In this document: positions 9,660 to 17,991 of the stretch, one piece after another
Layout: every line of letters starts with the position of its first letter
Position numbering within the stretch: position 1 is the first letter of the stretch
NCBI GenBank assembly: GCA_035946575.1
Contig: DASYZG010000040.1
Location: 62,001 to 126,000 of the forward strand
Direction: 5' to 3'
Length of the DNA: 64,000 nucleotides
Source of the DNA: Gp13-AA77 sp035946575
GTDB lineage: Bacteria; Acidobacteriota; Terriglobia; UBA7540
Notes under the pieces: model-generated
Databases searched by the model: none
Told to the model about the DNA's origin: nothing
The model's input: the letters and a program-made list of their open reading frames with translations, nothing else
Translations under genes and position numbers: made by a program

Positions 9660-11117
9660 TCAGCGGCTGCTGCCGGTGGAACCGGTCGCCATCTGCTCGG
9701 CCTGGGGGATGCCGGTCGTTACATCCCAACCACCACCAAGCGCCTTGATCAGGGCCACGCTGGCGTCGAGGCGGCGGCGCAGGATATCAACGGCAGCGCG
9801 CTGATCGGTGAGCTGGGTCGTTTGGGCCGTAAGAACCTGAAGATAACTGGCGATCCCGCCCTTGTACTGATTGAGCGAAAGCTCGGTTGCGCGGGTCGCC
9901 GCGTGCACGGCAAGGCCTTCGCTCTTACTTTCCTGATCGAGGATGCGCAGCGCGGACAGGTTATCTTCCACTTCCTGAAAGGCCGTCAGAATGGTCTGGC
10001 GGTAAGTCGCCACGGTCTGATCGTAGCCGGCCTGCGCCTGCTCCACGCCGCCGCGCCGGCGTCCCACGTCAAACAGGGTCTCCGCGGCGCCCGCACCCAG
10101 GGTGTAGAAGAGCGCCGGACCCTGCAGCAGCGTCCCGAGGGCCCCGCTTTCGAATCCGCCCGCCGCTGTCAGACTGATCGATGGGTAATAGGCCGCCTGC
10201 GCGATCCCGATCTGCTCGTTGGCCGCCGCCAGGCGCCGCTCAGCCGCAGCGACGTCGGGGCGACGCTGGAGGATCTCGGAAGGCAGTCCTGCCGGAACGA
10301 CGGGCGGCGGTTCGGTGGCCGGAGAGAACGCAAGGTTAAGCCCGGAGGGAGGCTTACCGATCAGCACCGCGATGGCATGTTCGAACTGTGCGCGCGCCAC
10401 GCCTGCATCGGTCGCCTGCGAACGCGTCGCCTCAAGTTGGGTGTCGGCCTGCTGCACATCGAGGTCGGAGGCCAGCCCGCCGGCGTGCCGGTCCTCGGTG
10501 AGTTGGAGGGTCTTCTCGTAAGCGCCTACTGTCGAATCGAGCAGTCTCTCCTGCGCGTCAGCGCTTCGCAGTTCAAAATAATCCGTGGCCAACTCGGCTT
10601 CCAGGCTGAGATTGAGCGCCGCCAGGTCGGCAGCGCTCGCCTGGGCGCTTTCACGGGCGTACAGCACGTTGTGGCGGACGCGTCCCCAGGCGTCGACCTC
10701 GTAAGAGACATCACCGGGCAGGACGTAGTCGTTGTAGGTCCTGCCCGAGAATGAGCTGACCGGTGGTTTGTTGTCGGAGGAGTGATAGCGGCTGGCGGCA
10801 GGCTGAAAGGTGCCGGTAGGGTAGAGATCGGCCCGATAGATGCGCACCAGGGCACGAGCCTGGCGGTACGCCGCCTCGCTCGCTTTCAGGTTCTGGTTCG
10901 AGACCTTAACCTGATCTTCGAGAGCGTTCAGCTGGGGATCATTGAAGGCCAGCCACCACTTTTCCGATACGTTCTGGCTCGCAGCCGGGGCGGCGGTCTG
11001 CTCTTTGTACGATCCCGGAACCTGAGCACTCGGGCGGGAGTACTTCGGGCCCACCACACAGCCGCTCAACCCGGCAGCCGCGGCACAGATGAAGCCGATC
11101 ACCCGCCATCGGCTCAC
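9660..11117 (-). CDS. RND efflux outer-membrane lipoprotein (OprM/NodT family)
   Basis: The outer-membrane channel of the tripartite pump. I chose the GTG at 11117 because its GTGA overlaps the stop of the upstream adaptor gene and GAGGAGG lies six bases before it; this gives 485 residues. The protein starts with a lipoprotein signal ending LSGC (Cys20), then VGPKYSRPSAQVPGSY, which is typical of OprM/NodT. Two repeats of the TolC-type fold follow (for example DVQQADTQLEATRSQATDAG and LQRRPDVAAAERRLAAANEQ, with YPSISLTAAGGFESG). It is the last gene of the pump-adaptor-channel operon. Confidence 0.93.
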   Translation of the reverse strand: MSRWRVIGFICAAAAGLSGCVVGPKYSRPSAQVPGSYKEQTAAPAASQNVSEKWWLAFNDPQLNALEDQVKVSNQNLKASEAAYRQARALVRIYRADLYPTGTFQPAASRYHSSDNKPPVSSFSGRTYNDYVLPGDVSYEVDAWGRVRHNVLYARESAQASAADLAALNLSLEAELATDYFELRSADAQERLLDSTVGAYEKTLQLTEDRHAGGLASDLDVQQADTQLEATRSQATDAGVARAQFEHAIAVLIGKPPSGLNLAFSPATEPPPVVPAGLPSEILQRRPDVAAAERRLAAANEQIGIAQAAYYPSISLTAAGGFESGALGTLLQGPALFYTLGAGAAETLFDVGRRRGGVEQAQAGYDQTVATYRQTILTAFQEVEDNLSALRILDQESKSEGLAVHAATRATELSLNQYKGGIASYLQVLTAQTTQLTDQRAAVDILRRRLDASVALIKALGGGWDVTTGIPQAEQMATGSTGSSR

Positions 11118-12358
11118 TGCGGGCCTCCTCCGGTCATCTCGCCGCTCTCCGGGCGTTCGACCGGCCGGACCTCTTCGCCACTCGTGATCGAGTCCGGAGG
11201 ATTGACGATCACCCAATCCTGATCCGTCAGCCCCGATAAGACTTCCATTTCGGTGCCGAAGTCGCGGCCGATCCGGACGTCTTTCAGCGTCGCATGATGA
11301 CCATCGTCAACCGTCGCCACCTGGGCGCCTTCCGAGCGGAAGATCAGCGCCGGCACGGGAATGAGATACGTGTGGCCGGTAACCGGTGGAAACTTGAAAT
11401 GAGCCTCGGCGTAGGCGCCGGAGAGCAGCTGACCTGAAGGATTATTGACGTCCACTTCGACCAGCAACGTGCGCGAAGCCTGGTCGATGGCGTCCGCGGT
11501 GCGAACCAAGGTGCCGCGGAAACGCCGGCCTGGAAACTGCGGCAGCGTCAGATCCACAATCATGCCGCGGTGACACTTGGCGGAATAAATCTGCGGCACG
11601 CTCACGTAGACGCGAAGCACACCGACCGCGGCGATCTCAAACAGCGATGCCGGCTGCGCGCCCGATCCGGAATTGATCAACTGTCCGATATCGGTATTGC
11701 GGGCCGTGATGACGCCGTCAAAGGGCGCATAGATCTTCTCGAACGATTGCAACTCCTCGAGCCGTTTCACGTTCGCCTGGGCCGACTGCAGGGTGGTTCG
11801 CTTGGCGGCCAGATCGCTGGTGGCGTTGTCGGTGTCCTGCTTCGACACCGAGTCCGACTTCAGCAGATCCTGGTAGCGCGCAGCGGTCACCTCCGCAAGG
11901 TGGAGGTTGGCTTGCGCCGTGGCCACATCGGCCTGGGCCTGGCGGAGCTGCTGATCTACTTCCGGAGTTTCAATCACCGCGAGGAGCTGCCCCTTCTTCA
12001 CATGCGCGCCGATGTCGAAGAACCAGCTCTTGAGGTAGCCGTTAGTCCGGGCAAAGACGGGCGCCGAAATATAGGGCTGGATGTTCGCGGGCAGGACCAC
12101 ATCCTGCTCGGCAGTCGAGGGCTTCATGCGAATGACGGCCACCGTGGGAACGGCAAGCTCATCGGTCTCGGCGCGTAGTTCTTGACGCGCCTTGAGCTTG
12201 GGCAAAATCCCGCCTACGATCACAGCCGCCACAATCGCCAGTGCAATCAGGAGGACTACGACTGCCAGTCCCCAGCGCGGCCGCCTGGGGGGCGTCTCGC
12301 GGCCGAGGGGCTCAAGATCGTTGAGTGTCTCCGGTTGGTAAGGGTCTACGGCCTTCAT
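11114..12358 (-). CDS. RND efflux periplasmic adaptor (HlyD/MFP family)
   Basis: A 414-residue membrane fusion protein. One N-terminal membrane anchor (about 31-51) is followed by the first half of the lipoyl-like domain (VFARTNGYLKSWFFDIGAHVKKGQLLAVIETPE region, about 100-135). A coiled-coil hairpin rich in Ala/Gln comes next (about 135-205), then the second lipoyl half (YAPFDGVITARNTDIGQLI), and beta-barrel and membrane-proximal domains. It bridges the inner-membrane pump and the outer-membrane channel. It lies 21 bp downstream of the pump gene and overlaps the channel gene by 4 bp, so the three are cotranscribed. Confidence 0.93.
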   Translation of the reverse strand: MKAVDPYQPETLNDLEPLGRETPPRRPRWGLAVVVLLIALAIVAAVIVGGILPKLKARQELRAETDELAVPTVAVIRMKPSTAEQDVVLPANIQPYISAPVFARTNGYLKSWFFDIGAHVKKGQLLAVIETPEVDQQLRQAQADVATAQANLHLAEVTAARYQDLLKSDSVSKQDTDNATSDLAAKRTTLQSAQANVKRLEELQSFEKIYAPFDGVITARNTDIGQLINSGSGAQPASLFEIAAVGVLRVYVSVPQIYSAKCHRGMIVDLTLPQFPGRRFRGTLVRTADAIDQASRTLLVEVDVNNPSGQLLSGAYAEAHFKFPPVTGHTYLIPVPALIFRSEGAQVATVDDGHHATLKDVRIGRDFGTEMEVLSGLTDQDWVIVNPPDSITSGEEVRPVERPESGEMTGGGPQ

Positions 12359-12379
12359 CGACGAGTCCGCCTACTCCAG

Positions 12380-15300
12380 CTAATGTCCGGTTCCGGAGTT
12401 CCGGCGGGCCTGCGCCCGCCGCTCCAGGAATCCGTGGAAAATTGCGAAAACCACCGGCACAAAGAACAGCGTGGAAACCGTAGCAAACAGCAGGCCTCCG
12501 ACCACCGCACGGCCGAGCGGCGCGTTCGGCTCGCCGCCCTCGCCCATGCCCAGCGCCATCGGCAACATGCCGATGATCATGGCCAGGGCCGTCATCAGCA
12601 CGGGGCGAAAACGGGTGAAGCCTGCTTCCAACGCCGCCGCCAGGGCGCTGCGTCCCTCGGCCAATTGCTCCTTAGCAAAGCTCACTACCAGAATGCTGTT
12701 GGCGGTAGCGACACCCATGCACATGATAGACCCGGTGAGCGCGGGAACGCTAATAGTGGTCTTGCTGACGAAGAGCATCCACACGATACCCGAGAGCGCG
12801 GCGGGCAGGGCCGAGATAATGATGAGAGGATCGACCCAGGACTGGAAATTCACCACAATCAGCAGATAAACAAGAATGATGGAAAAGGCCAGGCCGCCCA
12901 GCAGCCCGGCGAAGGATGAACGCATGGTCATGATCTGGCCGCGAACGATGATGCGCGAGCCGCGCGGCAGGTCCTTTTCGGCGCTCTGCACCACCCCGTC
13001 GAGGTCCCCGGCGAATCCTCCGAGGTCGCGGCCCTGAACCGCGCCATAAATGTCGATGACGGGTGCGACGTTATAATGCGACACCAGTGCCATGGTGCTG
13101 CCACGCGTAATACTGGCGAGGTTTCCGAGAATCTGCGGCGGCACTCCGTCGGGCGCGGCGATGGGAATGTTTTCGAGATCCTGGACCGAATCGAGCTTGT
13201 ACTGGGGCGTCTGGCTGGCGATGCTGTACTCGACCCCGTTCTTCGGATCCAGCCAGAAGCTGGGCGACGTCTGAAAGCTTCCACTCAGCGAAATCAACAG
13301 GTCGCTGGCAACATCGTGCTCAGTGAAACCCACCTGGGCGGCCCGCGTGCGATCCACGTTGATCTGAATGCGGGGATAATCAAACGCCTGCTGGATACGC
13401 ATGTCGGCGGCCCCGGGAATGTACTTGATCCTGGCCAGCAGCTGATCGGCAAAGCTACGGTTCGCTTCCAGCTTGTTTCCGACGACCTGAACATCGATGG
13501 GCGCGGGCAAGCCAAAGTTCAGAATCTGGCTCACCATGTCCGAAGGCAGGAAGTAGAACGTCACTCCGGGAAACCGGCGTCCCAAAGTCATGCGGAGCCG
13601 GTCGACGTACTCGTCCGTGGGCCGGTGGCGCTCCGCCAGCGTAACCAGGATGTCGGCGTCCCCGGGGCCGATGGGCGCCGAATTACTGTAGGACAGATTG
13701 ATACTGCTGTAGGGCACCCCGATGTTGTCGATCACGCTGGTCACTTCGCTGGGTGGAATGACCTGCCGAATGTACTGCTCTACAAAATCACAGAGGCGCG
13801 CCGTCTCCTCGATGCGCGTGCCCGTCGGCGCGCGCATGTGCAACGTGAACCGGCCGCTGTCCACGGTGGGAAAGAAGTCTTCACCCAGCCACGGGAAGAG
13901 GAGTGCGGCCGACGCCAGCATGACCAGCAGGAATCCGATCGCAAACGTCCCCGGCCGTTTCAGGCAACCACCCAGCCAGCTCCGGTAGCCAGCGCGAAAC
14001 CGCTCGAATCCGCGCTCGAAATGCTGTTGCTGCCGCGCCAGAAAGCGCCGCCGCGCCGGGCCCTGCGCCTGACCGGCGTCGCGCTCGTGGCCGCGGAGCA
14101 GGTAATTGGCCATGGTCGGCACCAGGGTTCGCGACAGGAAGTAGGAGGCGAGCATGGCGAAGCTGACCGCTTCGGCCAGCGGGACGAACAGGTAGCGGGC
14201 CACGCCGGTGAGGAAGAACATGGGCACGAAAACGATGCAGATGGAAAGGGTGGAGACGAAGGCGGGGACGGCGATCTGGGCGGTACCGTCGACCACCGCC
14301 GTCTCCAGTTCCTTCCCCATGGCGAGATTGCGGCTGATGTTTTCGATGGTGACGGTGGCATCATCCACCAGGATGCCGACGGCCAGGGCGAAGCCGCCCA
14401 GCGTCATGATATTGATCGTCTCGCCGAGAGCGCTCAGCAGAATCAGGGAAGTGAGGATGGACAAGGGGATTGAGACTGCAACCGTCAGCGTGCTGCGCCA
14501 GTTGCCCAGGAAGATCAGGATCATGGCCGCAGTCAGGCAGGCCGCAATCAAGGCCTCCCGCAGCACGCCCTGTATCGAGGCGCGCACGAAAATCGACTGG
14601 TCCGCCAGCGTCTTGACCTGGAGCTGAGGCGGCAGTCCCTTCTCGATCTGGGGCAATTCCTTTTTGATCTGCGAAATGATATCCAGCGTGGAGGCGCTCC
14701 CGGTCTTCAGTACGGACATCAACACACTACGCTGCCCGTCGACGCGCACGATATTGGTCTGCGGCGGGAAGCCGTCACGGACGTGGGCCACATCGCGGAC
14801 ATAAATCACCGTGTTGCCGACCGTCTTGATCGGGAGGTCGTTCAACTCGGAGACCCGCAAAGGACTCCCATTGGTCTCGACGTCATATTCGAAGGGACCG
14901 ATCTTCGAGGTGCCGGAGGGCAGAATCAGGTTCTGGTTGCCGATGGCGGTGGTGACGTCCTGCGGAGAAAGCCCCTTGGCCTGGAGTTCCTGGGGATTAA
15001 GATCCACCATCATCTGCCGCTGCTTCCCGCCGTAAGGGTACGGCATGGCCGCGCCCTCGACGTTCAGCAGTTGAACGCGGATGAAATTCACTCCCAGATC
15101 GAAGAGCTGCTGCTCCGACATCCCGCGGCCGGACAAGCCCAGCTGCAGCACGGGCACGCTCGAAGCGCTGTACTGGATGATCAGCGGCGGCGTGGTGCCG
15201 GGAGGGGCGAATCTCAGCATGGCATTACAAATGGAGGTGACCTGGCTCACGGCCAGGGCGACGTTGACACGAGGCTGAAAAAACACCTTGATGACGGACC

Positions 15301-15565
15301 GGCCGTTGAGGGTCTGCGACTCGATGTGTTCGATGTCGTTCACCGTGGTCGTCATTCCGCGCTCGCTGCCGGTCACGATGCGGTCCGCCATCTGCTGGGG
15401 TGAGAGGCCCTCATAACCCCACAGCACACTGACCACCGGAATGTCGATGTCAGGGAAGATATCCTTCGGCGTGTCCAGGATGGCCAGCACGCCCAGAATC
15501 ACGGTCAGAATCGACGTGACTACGAACGTATACGGCCGCCGAAGCGCGAGTCGTACTATCCACAT
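12380..15565 (-). CDS. RND multidrug/heavy-compound efflux pump, HAE1/AcrB family
   Basis: A 1061-residue proton-driven inner-membrane transporter. It begins MWIVRLALRRPYTFVV, has the family's PKDIFPDIDIPVVSV segment, and carries the paired acidic residues of transmembrane helix 4 in ILVDDATVTIENI (about residue 398), needed for proton coupling. The two halves each have a large periplasmic loop and six helices, and length is normal. It is the first gene of the operon with adaptor and channel. No regulator is adjacent; the operon promoter should lie in 15566-15773. The substrate is not predictable. Confidence 0.94.
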   Translation of the reverse strand: MWIVRLALRRPYTFVVTSILTVILGVLAILDTPKDIFPDIDIPVVSVLWGYEGLSPQQMADRIVTGSERGMTTTVNDIEHIESQTLNGRSVIKVFFQPRVNVALAVSQVTSICNAMLRFAPPGTTPPLIIQYSASSVPVLQLGLSGRGMSEQQLFDLGVNFIRVQLLNVEGAAMPYPYGGKQRQMMVDLNPQELQAKGLSPQDVTTAIGNQNLILPSGTSKIGPFEYDVETNGSPLRVSELNDLPIKTVGNTVIYVRDVAHVRDGFPPQTNIVRVDGQRSVLMSVLKTGSASTLDIISQIKKELPQIEKGLPPQLQVKTLADQSIFVRASIQGVLREALIAACLTAAMILIFLGNWRSTLTVAVSIPLSILTSLILLSALGETINIMTLGGFALAVGILVDDATVTIENISRNLAMGKELETAVVDGTAQIAVPAFVSTLSICIVFVPMFFLTGVARYLFVPLAEAVSFAMLASYFLSRTLVPTMANYLLRGHERDAGQAQGPARRRFLARQQQHFERGFERFRAGYRSWLGGCLKRPGTFAIGFLLVMLASAALLFPWLGEDFFPTVDSGRFTLHMRAPTGTRIEETARLCDFVEQYIRQVIPPSEVTSVIDNIGVPYSSINLSYSNSAPIGPGDADILVTLAERHRPTDEYVDRLRMTLGRRFPGVTFYFLPSDMVSQILNFGLPAPIDVQVVGNKLEANRSFADQLLARIKYIPGAADMRIQQAFDYPRIQINVDRTRAAQVGFTEHDVASDLLISLSGSFQTSPSFWLDPKNGVEYSIASQTPQYKLDSVQDLENIPIAAPDGVPPQILGNLASITRGSTMALVSHYNVAPVIDIYGAVQGRDLGGFAGDLDGVVQSAEKDLPRGSRIIVRGQIMTMRSSFAGLLGGLAFSIILVYLLIVVNFQSWVDPLIIISALPAALSGIVWMLFVSKTTISVPALTGSIMCMGVATANSILVVSFAKEQLAEGRSALAAALEAGFTRFRPVLMTALAMIIGMLPMALGMGEGGEPNAPLGRAVVGGLLFATVSTLFFVPVVFAIFHGFLERRAQARRNSGTGH

Positions 15566-15773
15566 GGGTCTGCCGCTGTTACGAACCGGTTAGATCCGGG
15601 TGCTTTCGTCGCTTGGATGGCCGCTGGAGCAGCCCCGGTGCTGGCCCCGGCGCAACATCATCCGCAGGTGATTGAGAATTCCGGGGTGGCGGTCCGAACC
15701 TGTATTAGACGGACGCCGGAAGGCTGAAGTTGCGCGCGGCAAGGCGCCTGGCCCGAGGTCGCGCGTCGAAGGC

Positions 15774-17237
15774 TCAGGCAAGCACCTTATCCGTCACCTG
15801 GCCAGCGACATCGGTCAACCGGAAATAACGGCCCTGGAATTTGTACGTGAGCTTGGTGTGATCGATGCCAAGGCAGTGCAGGATCGTGGCCTGCACATCG
15901 TGGATATGCACGGGATCGTGCAGGATATTGTAAGAATAATCGTCGGTCTCGCCCAAGGTAAACCCGCGCTTGACGCCGCCGCCAGCCATCCACATGGTGA
16001 AGCACCGCGGATGATGGTCCCGACCGTAATTGTTGGCGGTGAGCTTGCCCTGGCAGTACACGGTGCGGCCGAATTCCCCGCCCCAGACCACCAGCGTATC
16101 ATCCAGCATGCCGCGCTGCTTCAGATCCTCGACCAGGGCCGCCGACGCCTGGTCGACGCCTCTGCATTGCAGGGCGATATCGCGCGGCAGATCGTTGTGC
16201 TGGTCCCACCCGCGGTGGTAGAGCTGCACGAAACGCACGCCACGCTCAGCAAGCCGGCGCGCGAGCAGGCAGTTGGCCGCATAGGTTCCGGGCTTGCGCG
16301 AGTCCGGCCCATACCTGTCGAAGACGGAGTCGGGCTCCTTCGAGAGGTCGGTCAGCTCCGGCACCGAAGTCTGCATCCGGTACGCCATCTCATACTGCGA
16401 CACGCGCGTCTCGATTTCCGGATCGCCATACTCCTCCGCGAGAAGGCCATTCAGCTTGGCAATCCCATCCAGCATGCGGCGGCGGGTGACGGCGCTGATC
16501 CCCGGCGGATTTGAAAGATAGAGAACCGGATCACCGCTCGAGCGGAATTTCACACCCTGGTACTTCGAAGGCAGGAATCCGTTGCCCCATAATCGTGAGA
16601 ACAGGGGCTGGTCCGGATTCAAGGCGTTGGCCTGCGAGATCAACACCACAAATGCGGGCAGATTCTGGTTCTCGCTGCCCAGCCCGTAACTCACCCACGC
16701 GCCCATACTGGCCCGGCCCGGTTGTTGAAAACCCGTCTGGATGAAAGTGATCGCCGGATCGTGATTGATGGCTTCGGTGTAGACCGTCTTCACAATGGTG
16801 AGGTCATCGACGATCCGGGCCGTGTGCGGCAGCAGTTCGCTGACCCAAATTCCTGACTTGCCGGCCTGGTTGAACTTGAAGATGGAAGGGGCCACCGGAA
16901 ACGACGACTGGCCTGAGGTCATGCCGGTGATGCGCTGGCCCATGCGCACCGAGCCCGGCAGCTCGGTTCCCTGCCACTCCGCCAGTTTCGGCTTGTAATC
17001 GAACAGCTCGATCTGCGACGGCGCGCCCGACTGATGCAGGAAGATTACGCGCTTGGCGGTGGGAGCGAAATTCGGGAAGCCGACAAGGCCGCCGGTTTTC
17101 GGGTCGCGCGGCTCCGCCGCGAAGCCGTCGCGGTCGAGCAGCGCCGCCAGCGCCGGGATCCCGATCGCCACCCCCGCCGTGCTGCGACGGAAGAACTGCC
17201 GCCGCGTCATCGAGAGCCTGAGTTGTTCTTCATCCAT
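15774..17237 (-). CDS. DUF1501 domain, Tat-exported sulfatase-like protein
   Basis: 487 residues from the ATG at 17237, which has GAGGTGAT five bases upstream; an upstream in-frame GTG lacks this. The N-terminus is a Tat signal (TRRQFFRRSTAGVAIGIPAL, twin Arg at 12-13). The body matches DUF1501, an alkaline-phosphatase-superfamily-like domain (VIFLHQSGAPSQIELFDYKP, VVWGGEFGRT, GRDHHPRCFTMWMAGGGVK, HIHDVQATILHCLGIDH). In planctomycetes, verrucomicrobia and acidobacteria it is almost always partnered with a DUF1553-type cytochrome, which is found here two genes upstream. The biochemical role of the pair is unproven; a role in polysaccharide or sulfated glycan turnover is often proposed. Confidence 0.9.
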   Translation of the reverse strand: MDEEQLRLSMTRRQFFRRSTAGVAIGIPALAALLDRDGFAAEPRDPKTGGLVGFPNFAPTAKRVIFLHQSGAPSQIELFDYKPKLAEWQGTELPGSVRMGQRITGMTSGQSSFPVAPSIFKFNQAGKSGIWVSELLPHTARIVDDLTIVKTVYTEAINHDPAITFIQTGFQQPGRASMGAWVSYGLGSENQNLPAFVVLISQANALNPDQPLFSRLWGNGFLPSKYQGVKFRSSGDPVLYLSNPPGISAVTRRRMLDGIAKLNGLLAEEYGDPEIETRVSQYEMAYRMQTSVPELTDLSKEPDSVFDRYGPDSRKPGTYAANCLLARRLAERGVRFVQLYHRGWDQHNDLPRDIALQCRGVDQASAALVEDLKQRGMLDDTLVVWGGEFGRTVYCQGKLTANNYGRDHHPRCFTMWMAGGGVKRGFTLGETDDYSYNILHDPVHIHDVQATILHCLGIDHTKLTYKFQGRYFRLTDVAGQVTDKVLA

Positions 17238-17275
17238 AGGATCACCTCGTCGCACCGGGAAGGCACGTCCGGCCT

Positions 17276-17704
17276 TTACTTAACGAACGGATTCCGCACC
17301 CTGACTCCGACGATTGTTTGCCCGTGGTTCATATCTTCGCTCAGCAATTCGGCGGCTCCGTCCTGCTCAGCCGCGGCAAGAATCATTCCATCCCAAAAAG
17401 AAATCTGTCTGCTCTCGCTGATTTCGGAGGCCCTCACGACTGTCGCAGGCATGACGAATGACCTGACCCAAAGGCTGAAGTCCCGGACGATTGCTCTCGC
17501 CTCACTCGGAACCAGTGGCTTCCTAATCTTCCGGGTTACGTTAACGTAAAACTCCTGTAGCACCTGGGTGCTCAGGTAGCCCGTTCCGGTCTCCCACAGT
17601 GCGGCCAGGCACTGTTTCGCTGCGATGTGTTTCGACCCAGCGTCGGCATCATGGGCGTAAACGAGAATATTGGAGTCGATGAAGACCTTCCGGTTACCGC
17701 TCAT
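17276..17704 (-). CDS. vapC: PIN-domain ribonuclease toxin (VapC-type)
   Basis: 142 residues from the ATG at 17704. It is a PIN-domain nuclease with acidic residues D10 (FIDSNILVYAHD), E51 (QEFYVNV), D105 (FWDGMIL) and D124 (SEDMNHG), the pattern of VapC-type RNA-cleaving toxins. Its start overlaps the 3' end of the preceding antitoxin gene by 11 bp, as is usual for toxin-antitoxin pairs. The target RNA is unknown. The pair lies between the DUF1553 and DUF1501 genes, which normally adjoin. Confidence 0.88.
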   Translation of the reverse strand: MSGNRKVFIDSNILVYAHDADAGSKHIAAKQCLAALWETGTGYLSTQVLQEFYVNVTRKIRKPLVPSEARAIVRDFSLWVRSFVMPATVVRASEISESRQISFWDGMILAAAEQDGAAELLSEDMNHGQTIVGVRVRNPFVK

Positions 17705-17927
17705 GAAGTTCCTCACGGCTGGGCAGTTTTCCGCCGCCGAGGTGGTAGCCGGACTCCATGCGAGCCAGGGACCTGGCCCTCGCGCGCTCGTATTCTTGCG
17801 CGTCATTGACGAGTCTCTCGAGTTCGCCGGCAAGGAGTCCACTGATACTGGTGCCGCGTCGCGCGGCCACCACGCGGGCGCGTTTTAGCAGCATCCGATC
17901 AATGGCGACAGTAATGTTCTGCTTCAT
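17694..17927 (-). CDS. vapB: Antitoxin of the PIN toxin (ribbon-helix-helix, VapB-type)
   Basis: 77 residues from the ATG at 17927, preceded by GAGGGTG. The N-terminal half (MKQNITVAIDRMLLKRARVV then RGTSISGLLAGELERLV) has the ribbon-helix-helix antitoxin pattern. The C-terminal tail (ARSLARMESGYHLGG) is the expected toxin-neutralising segment. It should bind the toxin and repress its own promoter, located in the 64 bp after the DUF1553 stop. Confidence 0.82.
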   Translation of the reverse strand: MKQNITVAIDRMLLKRARVVAARRGTSISGLLAGELERLVNDAQEYERARARSLARMESGYHLGGGKLPSREELHER

Positions 17928-17991
17928 GGAACACCCTCGGTCCCCAGTATACACGTAAAATACGTGAAACAGCATCATCTGGGGCGACTTG

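Noticed and set aside
13076..14473. 465-codon plus-strand frame opposite the RND pump
   Set aside because: Antisense shadow; the pump frame has strong family motifs.
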